Program-made: the position numbers and the translations under genes
Shown: one piece after another, positions 7,394-13,880 of the stretch
Numbering within the stretch: the first letter of the stretch is position 1
Layout of the letters: every line of letters begins with the position of its first letter
DNA from: Muribaculaceae bacterium
Lineage (GTDB): Bacteria; Bacteroidota; Bacteroidia; Bacteroidales; Muribaculaceae
Length of the DNA stretch: 20,784 bases
Direction of reading: 5' to 3'
Assembly (NCBI GenBank): GCA_009775195.1
Contig: VSPF01000029.1
Span: 1-20,784, forward strand
The notes under the pieces: generated by a model
Seen by the model: only the letters and a program-made list of their open reading frames with translations
Database searches by the model: none
Told to the model about the DNA's origin: nothing

Positions 7394-7417
7394 CAGTCTG
7401 AAATAGAGAATATAAGG

Positions 7418-8740
7418 ATGAAAGTACTAAAATTTGGCGGAACCTCGGTCGGTTCGGCCCGTCGTATCGAGCATGTCGCCGACCTTGTGTGCAAATCTCT
7501 CGAGCGTAATATCGTGGTGCTCTCGGCAATGTCGGGCACCACAAATTCGCTTGTAGAGATTTCGGAGTATCTATACAAGGGTAATGTGCCCGGGGCGCAG
7601 GAGACCATCAATGCCCTCGAAGGCAAATATATAGCGACCTTGTCGGAGCTTTTTCCTGACGAAAAGACCCGTAACCAGGCCGCCTCGGCCATAGGCCGGT
7701 CGTTCGCGTTGCTGCGGTCGTACTGCGGTGCACCGCTTACCGCCGCCGGCGAGAAAGAAATCCTTGCGCAGGGCGAACTTATGTCGACGGCCATGATGCA
7801 GTGCCTGCTCACCTCGCGTAAGATTAAGTCGGTGCTCCTGCCGGCCCTCGACTATATGCGCACCCTCGACAACGGCGAGCCCGACATGCCCCATATCACC
7901 TCGCACCTGCGCCGCCTCATCGACCTCGACCCCGAGGCACAGGTCTTCCTTACCCAGGGCTATATATGCCGCAACGACCATGGCGGCGTCGACAACCTCA
8001 AGCGCGGCGGCAGCGACTACACGGCATCGATTATCGGAGCGGTGCTCGATGCCGAGGAAATACAGATATGGACCGATATCGACGGCATGCACAACAACGA
8101 CCCCCGCTATGTCGACGGCACCAGCCCCGTGCGCCAATTGCACTTCGAAGAGGCTGCCGAGCTTGCCTATTTCGGGGCCAAAATCCTGCACCCGTCGTGT
8201 GTGCTGCCGGCCAAGCTGCACAACATACCCGTGCGCCTGCTCAATACTATGGACCCCCACGCCCCGGGTACCCTGATATGCAATGCCTCCCCCGACGGCA
8301 CCATCAAGGCCATAGCCGCCAAAGACGGCATTACGGCCATAAAAATCAAGTCGGGGCGCATGCTGCTTGCCTACGGCTTCTTGCACAAAGTATTCGAGAC
8401 CTTCGAGAACCACCGCACGAGCATCGACATGATAGCCACGTCGGAAGTGGGCGTGACCGTGACGATTGACGACGACTCGCGCCTCGCGGCCATAGTCGAC
8501 GACCTGAAGCACTTCGGCACAGTGACGGTAGACACCGACATGGTGATAATCTGCGTCGTGGGTGACCTCGAGTGGCACAACTGCGGCTTCGAGGCGCGCG
8601 TGCTCGAGGCCCTCGCCGGCATACCTGTGCGCATGATATCGTATGGCGGTTCGAACTATAATATCTCGGTAGTGGTGCAGGCCGGCGACAAGGTCGCTGC
8701 CCTGAGGGCACTCAGCGACAGGCTATTCAACGGCAAGTAA
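7418..8740 (+). CDS. lysC: Aspartate kinase (monofunctional)
   Basis: Aspartate kinase phosphorylates aspartate with ATP, the first step to lysine, threonine, methionine and, in Gram-negatives, diaminopimelate for the cell wall. The 440-residue protein starts MKVLKFGGTSVGSARRI, with the KFGGTS phosphate-binding motif. It contains RGGSDYTA at 196-203 and QIWTDIDGMHNNDPR, which bind aspartate and ATP. The last 130 residues form paired ACT regulatory domains, so amino-acid feedback is likely; which amino acid cannot be told. There is no homoserine dehydrogenase domain. I chose ATG 7418 because it begins the conserved motif and lies just after a promoter box. A terminator-like hairpin follows, so it is probably monocistronic. 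Confidence 0.94.
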   Translation: MKVLKFGGTSVGSARRIEHVADLVCKSLERNIVVLSAMSGTTNSLVEISEYLYKGNVPGAQETINALEGKYIATLSELFPDEKTRNQAASAIGRSFALLRSYCGAPLTAAGEKEILAQGELMSTAMMQCLLTSRKIKSVLLPALDYMRTLDNGEPDMPHITSHLRRLIDLDPEAQVFLTQGYICRNDHGGVDNLKRGGSDYTASIIGAVLDAEEIQIWTDIDGMHNNDPRYVDGTSPVRQLHFEEAAELAYFGAKILHPSCVLPAKLHNIPVRLLNTMDPHAPGTLICNASPDGTIKAIAAKDGITAIKIKSGRMLLAYGFLHKVFETFENHRTSIDMIATSEVGVTVTIDDDSRLAAIVDDLKHFGTVTVDTDMVIICVVGDLEWHNCGFEARVLEALAGIPVRMISYGGSNYNISVVVQAGDKVAALRALSDRLFNGK

Positions 8741-8748
8741 TTGCCCCT

Positions 8749-8782
8749 TGTCGGCCGCAGCCGACAGTCGTGTGTTTTTTTT
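8749..8782 (+). terminator. Probable Rho-independent terminator after aspartate kinase
   Basis: TGTCGGC (8749-8755) and GCCGACA (8760-8766) form a perfect 7-bp stem with loop CGCA. A run of eight T follows at 8775-8782, with 8 nt between stem and T run, which is longer than usual. Confidence 0.5.
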
Positions 8783-8811
8783 GGTCATACGCCAAAAAAA
8801 ACGTAACTTTG
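8780..8811 (+). promoter_or_regulatory. Promoter of the DUF3127-proS operon
   Basis: TTTG at 8780-8783, a 20-nt spacer, and TAACTTTG at 8804-8811 (followed by C) match the Bacteroidota consensus well. The -33 element lies inside a perfect AT-rich palindrome: TTTTTTTTGG at 8775-8784 against CCAAAAAAAA at 8792-8801, with a 7-nt loop. Confidence 0.75.
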
Positions 8812-8840
8812 CCAAAACAAATAATCACAACAACAGATAA

Positions 8841-9224
8841 ATGGAAATTAAAGGCACAATCGTACAGGTATTGCCCCCCCAGTCGGGTATTTCGAAAGCC
8901 GGCAACGCCTGGAAAAAACAAGAATATATCCTAGAAAACAACGAAGGCCAGTTCCCTCGCAAAATATGCTTTACCTGCTTCGGCCAGACTGCCGACACAA
9001 TACAGTTGCAGGTGGGCCAGCGCATCATCGCATCGTTTGATGTAGAGTCGCGCGAATATAACGGCCGCTGGTTTACCGAGGCGCGCCTGTGGCGTGCCGT
9101 TCCCGACGAGGCTCCCGTAGCCGGCGCCCCTGTCACAGCAGCTCCCACAGCCGGTACCCCCGGCACTGTGCCACCCCCTCCCGTAGTACCTCAGGCACCC
9201 GCAGAAGAAGAATTCCCATTTTGA
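8841..9224 (+). CDS. DUF3127 OB-fold protein with SSB-like acidic C-terminal tail
   Basis: Of 127 residues, 1-92 match the DUF3127 family typical of Bacteroidota. It opens MEIKGTIVQVLPPQSG and has WKKQEYILENNEGQFPRK, VGQRIIASFDVESREYNGRWFTEARLW. This all-beta pattern fits an OB-fold. Residues 93-120 are a Pro/Ala/Thr-rich flexible linker. The protein ends EEEFPF, close to the acidic DDDIPF tip by which single-stranded DNA-binding proteins recruit partners. The overall plan, OB-fold then linker then acidic tip ending in Pro-Phe, is that of an SSB. Nucleic-acid binding is inferred and not shown. The promoter at 8780-8811 is strong, and proS starts 12 bases after the stop, so the two are probably cotranscribed. 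Confidence 0.85.
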   Translation: MEIKGTIVQVLPPQSGISKAGNAWKKQEYILENNEGQFPRKICFTCFGQTADTIQLQVGQRIIASFDVESREYNGRWFTEARLWRAVPDEAPVAGAPVTAAPTAGTPGTVPPPPVVPQAPAEEEFPF

Positions 9225-9236
9225 CCCCTTACGACA

Positions 9237-10718
9237 ATGGCAATAGAACTCAAAAACCTCACAAAACGACAAGACAACTACTCGCAGTGGTATAATGAGT
9301 TGGTTGTCAAGGCCGACCTTGCCGAGCAGTCGGCAGTTCGCGGCTGCATGGTCATCAAGCCCTACGGTTATGCCATCTGGGAGAAAATGCAGCAGACCCT
9401 CGACCGCATGTTCAAGGAGACGGGTGTGCAGAATGCTTATTTCCCCCTGCTGATTCCCAAATCGTTTCTCTGCCGCGAGGCCGAGCACGTAGAAGGCTTC
9501 GCCAAGGAGTGTGCCGTGGTGACCCACTACCGCCTCAAAAACGACCCCAACGGCACCGGCGTTATTGTCGACCCCGAGGCCCGGTTGGAAGAAGAGTTGA
9601 TAGTTCGCCCGACATCCGAGACCATAATCTGGGGCACATATAAAAACTGGATACACAGTTGGCGCGACCTGCCAATACTTGTAAACCAGTGGGCAAACGT
9701 GATGCGCTGGGAGATGCGCACGCGCATGTTCCTGCGTACCAGTGAGTTCCTGTGGCAGGAAGGCCACTGCGCCCATGCCACCGCCGAAGAGAGCCAGGCA
9801 CGCACGGTGCAGATGATTAAGCTCTATGCCGAATTTGCCGAGAAATATATGGCAGTGCCTGTGACCATAGGTGTCAAGACCGCCAACGAGCGCTTTGCCG
9901 GCGCCCTCAACACTTATACCATCGAGGCCATGATGCAGGACGGCAAAGCCCTGCAGGCCGGTACGTCGCACAACCTCGGCCAGAATTTCGCCAAGGCTTT
10001 CGACGTGACCTTCGCCAACAAGGACAACCAACCCGAATATGTGTGGGCAAACTCGTGGGGCGTATCGACACGTCTGATGGGAGCACTGATTATGACGCAC
10101 TCCGACGACAACGGCCTTGTGCTGCCCCCGCACCTTGCGCCAATACAGGTAGTGATTATACCTATTTACAAGAATGCCGAGCAGCTTGCCGAAATCACCG
10201 AGCATGTGGTGCCCATCCTCGAGCGTCTGAAAGAACTCGGCATCTCGGTCAAGTATGACGATGCCGACAACAAGCGTCCCGGATTCAAGTTTGCCGACTA
10301 CGAGCTCAAGGGCGTGCCTGTTCGCCTTGTTCTCGGTGCTCGCGATGTCGAGGCCGGAACAGTCGAAGTTATGCGCCGCGACACCCTCGAGAAGCACTCG
10401 GCACCCCTTGCCGGTATTGCCGACTATGTCAACACCCTGCTCGAAGATATACAGAAGAACATCTACGACAAGGCTGTAGCCATGCGCCAGGCCAAGACCT
10501 ACGTTTGCGACAGCTACGACGAGTTTAAGGAGCGCATCGAAGACGGCGGTTTCTTCCTCTGCCACTGGGACGGCACCACCGAGACCGAGGAGCGCATCAA
10601 GGCCGAGACCAAGGCAACAATCCGCTGCATACCTCTCGACGGCGACGAGACTCCCGGCAAGTGCATGGTTACAGGCAAGCCCTCGGCCCGCCGTGTAATC
10701 ATTGCACGCAATTATTAG
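9237..10718 (+). CDS. proS: Prolyl-tRNA synthetase (archaeal/eukaryotic-type, ProS3)
   Basis: ProRS charges tRNA-Pro in the cytoplasm. The 493-residue length, the absence of an editing insertion, and the C-terminal zinc-binding-like domain ending in Tyr (VIIARNY) mark the archaeal/eukaryotic-type enzyme, which is common in Bacteroidota. Class II motif 2 is visible as RWEMRTRMFLRTSEFLWQEGH, and motif 3 as GVSTRLMGALIMTHSDDNGLVLPPHLAP. The anticodon-binding domain (about 290-390) holds IPIYKN and LGARDVEAG. In the C-terminal domain cysteines occur in FFLCHWDG, TIRCIP and GKCMVTG. Heptamer repeats start directly after the TAG stop, and a strong terminator follows at 10802. Confidence 0.97.
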   Translation: MAIELKNLTKRQDNYSQWYNELVVKADLAEQSAVRGCMVIKPYGYAIWEKMQQTLDRMFKETGVQNAYFPLLIPKSFLCREAEHVEGFAKECAVVTHYRLKNDPNGTGVIVDPEARLEEELIVRPTSETIIWGTYKNWIHSWRDLPILVNQWANVMRWEMRTRMFLRTSEFLWQEGHCAHATAEESQARTVQMIKLYAEFAEKYMAVPVTIGVKTANERFAGALNTYTIEAMMQDGKALQAGTSHNLGQNFAKAFDVTFANKDNQPEYVWANSWGVSTRLMGALIMTHSDDNGLVLPPHLAPIQVVIIPIYKNAEQLAEITEHVVPILERLKELGISVKYDDADNKRPGFKFADYELKGVPVRLVLGARDVEAGTVEVMRRDTLEKHSAPLAGIADYVNTLLEDIQKNIYDKAVAMRQAKTYVCDSYDEFKERIEDGGFFLCHWDGTTETEERIKAETKATIRCIPLDGDETPGKCMVTGKPSARRVIIARNY

Positions 10719-10794
10719 TTTAGAGTTTAAAGTTTAGAGTTTAAAGTTTAGAGTTTAGGGTTTAGAGATAACCGATAAAATTTCAAACCTCAAA
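10719..10794. repeat. Tandem heptamer array after proS (locus B)
   Basis: Seven perfectly spaced 7-mers follow the proS stop codon: TTTAGAG, TTTAAAG, TTTAGAG, TTTAAAG, TTTAGAG, TTTAGGG, TTTAGAG (10719-10767). A weaker opposing pair, read on the minus strand as TTTGAGG and TTTGAAA, lies at 10794-10781. The first unit begins at the base after the stop. Period and consensus match locus A (3862-3952) and locus C (13070-13192). Confidence 0.85.
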
Positions 10795-10801
10795 CATATC
10801 A

Positions 10802-10836
10802 AATCCCCGGCGGATTGTTTCTGCCGGGGATTTTTT
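10802..10836 (+). terminator. Rho-independent terminator after proS
   Basis: AATCCCCGGC (10802-10811) pairs perfectly with GCCGGGGATT (10823-10832) around an 11-nt loop. The stem runs directly into six T (10831-10836). It separates the DUF3127-proS unit from yraN. Confidence 0.88.
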
Positions 10837-10857
10837 ATAGCGTATCAAAAAAAATTG

Positions 10858-10865
10858 TATCTTTG
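10858..10865 (+). promoter_or_regulatory. Probable -7 box of the yraN-pepP unit
   Basis: TATCTTTG followed by C fits TAnnTTTG and lies 22 bases before the chosen ATG at 10888. The upstream -33 region overlaps the T run of the proS terminator and has no clear TTG. Confidence 0.55.
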
Positions 10866-10887
10866 CATTTGTAAACCACGATATAAA

Positions 10888-11259
10888 ATGGCACGTCATA
10901 ACGAAACAGGACGCTGGGGCGAGGACCTCGCCGCCGACTATCTCACCGAACAGGGATATGCCATTGTCGAGCGCAACTGGCATCACCGCCATTACGAAAT
11001 CGACCTGATAGCCATGCGCGACGACCTGCTCGTGGTTGCCGAGGTCAAGACCCGTACTAACCGCGACGAAGACCCCCTCGAGGCTGTCGACAACAAGAAA
11101 ATCCTCAATATGGTGCGCGCCGCCGATGCCTTCCTCAAAAAGAGCGGACTTCCCCACCAGGTGCGTTTCGACCTCTTTGCAATCAGCGGCACCCCCGACG
11201 ACTATACATTCGAGCATGTGCCCGATGCTTTCTATCCACCGTTAAAAATTTATAACTAA
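10888..11259 (+). CDS. YraN/UPF0102 family endonuclease-like protein
   Basis: This 123-residue protein shows the UPF0102 signature: NETGRWGEDLAADYLTEQGYAIVERNW at the N terminus, then YEIDLIA (Glu37, Asp39) and VVAEVKTR (Glu52, Lys54). The last two form a PD-(D/E)xK-like nuclease core of the Holliday-junction-resolvase type. A catalytic role is inferred from the fold; biochemical function in the family is poorly defined. The frame is open back to 10855, but the ATG at 10888 gives the conserved start MARHNETGRWGED and lies after the promoter box. The aminopeptidase gene follows after 17 bases on the same strand, so they are probably cotranscribed. Confidence 0.9.
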   Translation: MARHNETGRWGEDLAADYLTEQGYAIVERNWHHRHYEIDLIAMRDDLLVVAEVKTRTNRDEDPLEAVDNKKILNMVRAADAFLKKSGLPHQVRFDLFAISGTPDDYTFEHVPDAFYPPLKIYN

Positions 11260-11276
11260 GACATATACACGAAATT

Positions 11277-13061
11277 ATGAACGTATATACCGAACGCCTT
11301 GCCGCCTTCCGAGCAGAAATGAAGGCCGCCGGAGTCGCCGCAGCCATCGTGCCGCAGGCCGACCCACATCTTGGTGAATATCTTGCCTCGCACTGGCAGG
11401 TACGCCGCTGGCTCAGTGGTTTTTCGGGCTCGGCCGGCGACCTCGTGGTGACCGCCGACAAGGCCGCTCTGTGGACCGACTCCCGCTACTTCCTACAGGC
11501 TGCCCAGCAGCTCGAGGGTACCGGCATCGAACTGATGAAAGACGGCCTTGCCGAGACCCCGACCATTGCCCAGTGGCTTGTTTCGCAGCTACATAAGCAC
11601 GACATCGTCGGACTCGACGGCATGCTCTTTACCAACCCGCAGCTCAAGAAACTCAACGACGTGCTCTTCCGTCACGACATAGCTCTTAATACCGATTTCG
11701 ACGTAATCGACCGCCTGTGGAAAGACCGCCCGGCCCTGCCCGACGGCAAAATCTTCGTTCACGACGAGAAATATGCCGGCGAGAGTGCGCGCAGCAAGAT
11801 TGTCAAGGTTATGGCCGAGGCCCACGAGGCCGGTGCGGAGGCTGTGCTGGTAACAGCTCTCGACGAGATTGCATGGCTCCTCAACATCCGCTGCAACGAT
11901 GTGAAGCATACGCCTGTTGCCACGTCGTATCTCTATCTCCGCGACGGCGAGGGCATACTCTTTATCGACCCTGCCAAGCTGACCGACCAAACCGTGGCCT
12001 ATCTGGCCTCGCAGGGTGTGACCACACGCGGCTACGACGAAATCAAGACCTTCCTCGCCGCCGGGAACGACAGCGAGATTGTGCTCGTAGACCCCAATAC
12101 CATTTCGGTGGGTCTGTTCGATATTGTTCGAACCCGCTTCATGCCCACTGCACAGACCACGGCTTCACGCCTCAAGTCGGTCAAGAACGCCACCCAGATA
12201 GCCGGTGTACACAAGGCCATGGTTCGCGATGGCGCGGCGTTGGTCAGGGCGTTTATGGAGCTTGAAGACCGTCTCGAAAAAGGTGTCGAGACCACCGAGC
12301 TCGATGTCGCCGACCTGTTGCACAAATATCGCAGCCGTGGCGAGAACTATTTCGACGAGTCGTTCGGCACCATCGCCGGTTATGGCCCACACGGTGCAAT
12401 CGTTCACTACGAAGCCGACGAGAAGTCTAAGTCGACCCTGCGCCGCGAGGGCCTGCTGCTTGTCGACTCGGGCGCGCAGTATCTCGACGGAACGACCGAT
12501 ATCACCCGCACCATCTGCCTCGGTACGCCTACGGCCGACGAGCGTCGCGACTTTACCCTGGTCATGAAAGGGCATATCGCCTTGGCAACTTCGGTCTTCC
12601 CCGAGGGAACACGCGGCGCACAGCTCAACGTGCTTGCCGAGCAATATCTATGGAAGCACGGACTGACCTACCTGCACGGCACGGGCCACGGCGTGGGATT
12701 TTTCCTCAGCGTGCACGAAGGCCCACACAGCATACGCCTCAACTGGGTAGACTCGCCCATGCTGCCGGGCAGCATCACGTCTGACGAGCCCGGCCTCTAT
12801 CGCGAGGGCGTGCATGGCATACGCTGCGAGAACCTTGTACTGTGCCAGGAGCGTATGACCACCGAGTTTGGCAAATTCCTCGGCTTCGAGGTGCTGACGC
12901 TCTTCCCATTCGACCGCGCATTGTTCGACACCTCAATCATGTCGGCCGAAGAAATAGAGTGGGTCAACAACTACCATGCCACCGTGCGTGAGCGACTGAT
13001 GCCTGCCCTCGAGACCCCGGCAGAAAAGGCGTGGCTCGAAGAGCATACAAAGGCACTCTAA
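11277..13061 (+). CDS. pepP: Xaa-Pro aminopeptidase (M24B, aminopeptidase P, three-domain type)
   Basis: This 594-residue enzyme removes an N-terminal residue that precedes proline. Two creatinase-like N-terminal domains (about 1-310) precede the pita-bread M24 domain, as in the long eukaryote-like XPNPEP1 form and not the shorter E. coli PepP. All five metal ligands are in place: Asp397 and Asp408 in VDSGAQYLDGTTDITRT, His471 in GTGHGVGFF, Glu504 in SDEPGLY, and Glu518 in RCENLVL. The upstream HGAIVHYEA segment holds the expected substrate-site histidines. There is no signal peptide, so it is cytoplasmic and probably serves peptide turnover. It shares a transcript with yraN. A heptamer repeat pair starts nine bases after the stop. 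Confidence 0.95.
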   Translation: MNVYTERLAAFRAEMKAAGVAAAIVPQADPHLGEYLASHWQVRRWLSGFSGSAGDLVVTADKAALWTDSRYFLQAAQQLEGTGIELMKDGLAETPTIAQWLVSQLHKHDIVGLDGMLFTNPQLKKLNDVLFRHDIALNTDFDVIDRLWKDRPALPDGKIFVHDEKYAGESARSKIVKVMAEAHEAGAEAVLVTALDEIAWLLNIRCNDVKHTPVATSYLYLRDGEGILFIDPAKLTDQTVAYLASQGVTTRGYDEIKTFLAAGNDSEIVLVDPNTISVGLFDIVRTRFMPTAQTTASRLKSVKNATQIAGVHKAMVRDGAALVRAFMELEDRLEKGVETTELDVADLLHKYRSRGENYFDESFGTIAGYGPHGAIVHYEADEKSKSTLRREGLLLVDSGAQYLDGTTDITRTICLGTPTADERRDFTLVMKGHIALATSVFPEGTRGAQLNVLAEQYLWKHGLTYLHGTGHGVGFFLSVHEGPHSIRLNWVDSPMLPGSITSDEPGLYREGVHGIRCENLVLCQERMTTEFGKFLGFEVLTLFPFDRALFDTSIMSAEEIEWVNNYHATVRERLMPALETPAEKAWLEEHTKAL

Positions 13062-13069
13062 TATAGTTT

Positions 13070-13192
13070 GTTTAAAGGTTAAGGTTTAAAGTTTAATGAG
13101 ATGAACAACTCAAATCTGAACTGTCACAGGCCTACAATAACACCAAAACGACAGCTAATTAAACCTTAACCTTTAACCCTTAACCTTTAAGT
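13070..13192. repeat. Inverted pair of heptamer arrays (locus C)
   Basis: Left arm 13070-13097 reads GTTTAAA, GGTTAAG, GTTTAAA, GTTTAAT. The right arm (about 13157-13192), read on the minus strand, gives TTAAAGG, TTAAGGG, TTAAAGG, TTAAGGT. Segments 13072-13091 and 13171-13190 are reverse complements at 19 of 20 positions, with a 79-nt spacer, so a long stem is possible. It fills most of the 156-bp gap between pepP and the carbonic anhydrase-like gene. Confidence 0.85.
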
Positions 13193-13195
13193 TTG
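13188..13195 (+). promoter_or_regulatory. Probable -7 box of the gamma-carbonic anhydrase-like gene, at the edge of a repeat arm
   Basis: TAAGTTTG, followed by C, fits TAnnTTTG and lies 22 bases before the ATG at 13218. Its first three bases belong to the heptamer arm. No TTG is present at the usual distance. Confidence 0.5.
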
Positions 13196-13217
13196 CAAAA
13201 CTTAAACTAAAACTAAT

Positions 13218-13733
13218 ATGGCTCTAATAATACCTGTTCGCGGTTTCACGCCCAAGATTGGCGAGGACTGCTTCCTTGCCCAAAACGCCACAATCATAGG
13301 CGACGTGACCATGGGCGACGGCTGCAGCGTGTGGTTCAACACCGTGCTGCGCGGCGACGTAAACACTATAACCATAGGCAACCGTGTAAACATACAGGAC
13401 GGCTCGGTGCTACACACCCTCTATCAGAAATCGACAATCGAGATTGGCGATGATGTGTCAATCGGTCATAATGTGACCATACACGGTGCCAAAATCCACA
13501 ACTTCGCCCTGGTCGGCATGGGTGCCGTGGTTATGGACGATGCCGAGGTAGGCGAGGGGGCCATCGTAGCCGCCGGTGCCGTCGTTTTGTCGCGCACGAA
13601 AATCGGCCCCAACGAGCTGTGGGGCGGTGCGCCGGCAAAATTCATCAAGATGGTCGACCCCGAGCAGGCACGCGAAATAAATGTCAAGATTGCCCGCAAC
13701 TACCTGATGTACTCCAAGTGGTATTCTGAATAA
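13218..13733 (+). CDS. Gamma-carbonic anhydrase-like left-handed beta-helix protein
   Basis: This 171-residue protein is built of hexapeptide repeats (IGDVTM, IGNRVNI, IGDDVSI, VGMGAVV, VGEGAIV), which form a left-handed beta helix ending in a C-terminal helix (ARNYLMYSKWY). The three zinc-binding histidines of the YrdA/PaaY/Cam class are visible as His66 (GSVLHT), His84 and His89 (IGHNVTIH). The active trimer is expected to be cytoplasmic and metal-bound. Carbonic anhydrase activity is known for only some members, so the substrate is open. It is a single gene with its own promoter-like box. The following 147-bp gap to 13881 holds no gene. Confidence 0.92.
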   Translation: MALIIPVRGFTPKIGEDCFLAQNATIIGDVTMGDGCSVWFNTVLRGDVNTITIGNRVNIQDGSVLHTLYQKSTIEIGDDVSIGHNVTIHGAKIHNFALVGMGAVVMDDAEVGEGAIVAAGAVVLSRTKIGPNELWGGAPAKFIKMVDPEQAREINVKIARNYLMYSKWYSE

Positions 13734-13842
13734 GTCCACAAGGGCATCGGTCATGATGTCGGCGGTTTGATTTTTTGTTTCAAAAACTTTGGTTTGTGTG
13801 CAAAATATTTGGAAGCCCTGGTGAGGTTTCTAAAATAATCAG

Positions 13843-13850
13843 TAAATTTG
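13843..13850 (+). promoter_or_regulatory. Probable -7 box of the NagB-like/PIG-L fusion gene
   Basis: TAAATTTG, followed by C, fits TAnnTTTG and lies 30 bases before the ATG at 13881. The -33 region is not clear. Confidence 0.6.
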
Positions 13851-13880
13851 CATCGCTGAACATAAAACATAAACTATATA

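Noticed and set aside
7286..7417. Extended N terminus of aspartate kinase starting at 7286
   Set aside because: The extra 44 residues have no family match and the stretch contains the promoter box at 7386-7393 and part of the inverted repeat at 7271-7292.
8931..10565. Open frame of 544 codons on the minus strand opposite proS
   Set aside because: The plus strand encodes a complete, motif-perfect prolyl-tRNA synthetase. The minus frame is open because of GC-rich third positions and has no recognisable domain or promoter.
10719..10767. CRISPR array
   Set aside because: The 7-base units are directly adjacent with no spacers, and no cas genes are present.
13734..13880. Small RNA or gene in the gap after the carbonic anhydrase-like gene
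   Set aside because: Only AT-rich sequence and the promoter box at 13843-13850 are visible; no stable hairpin with a T run or plausible reading frame was found.
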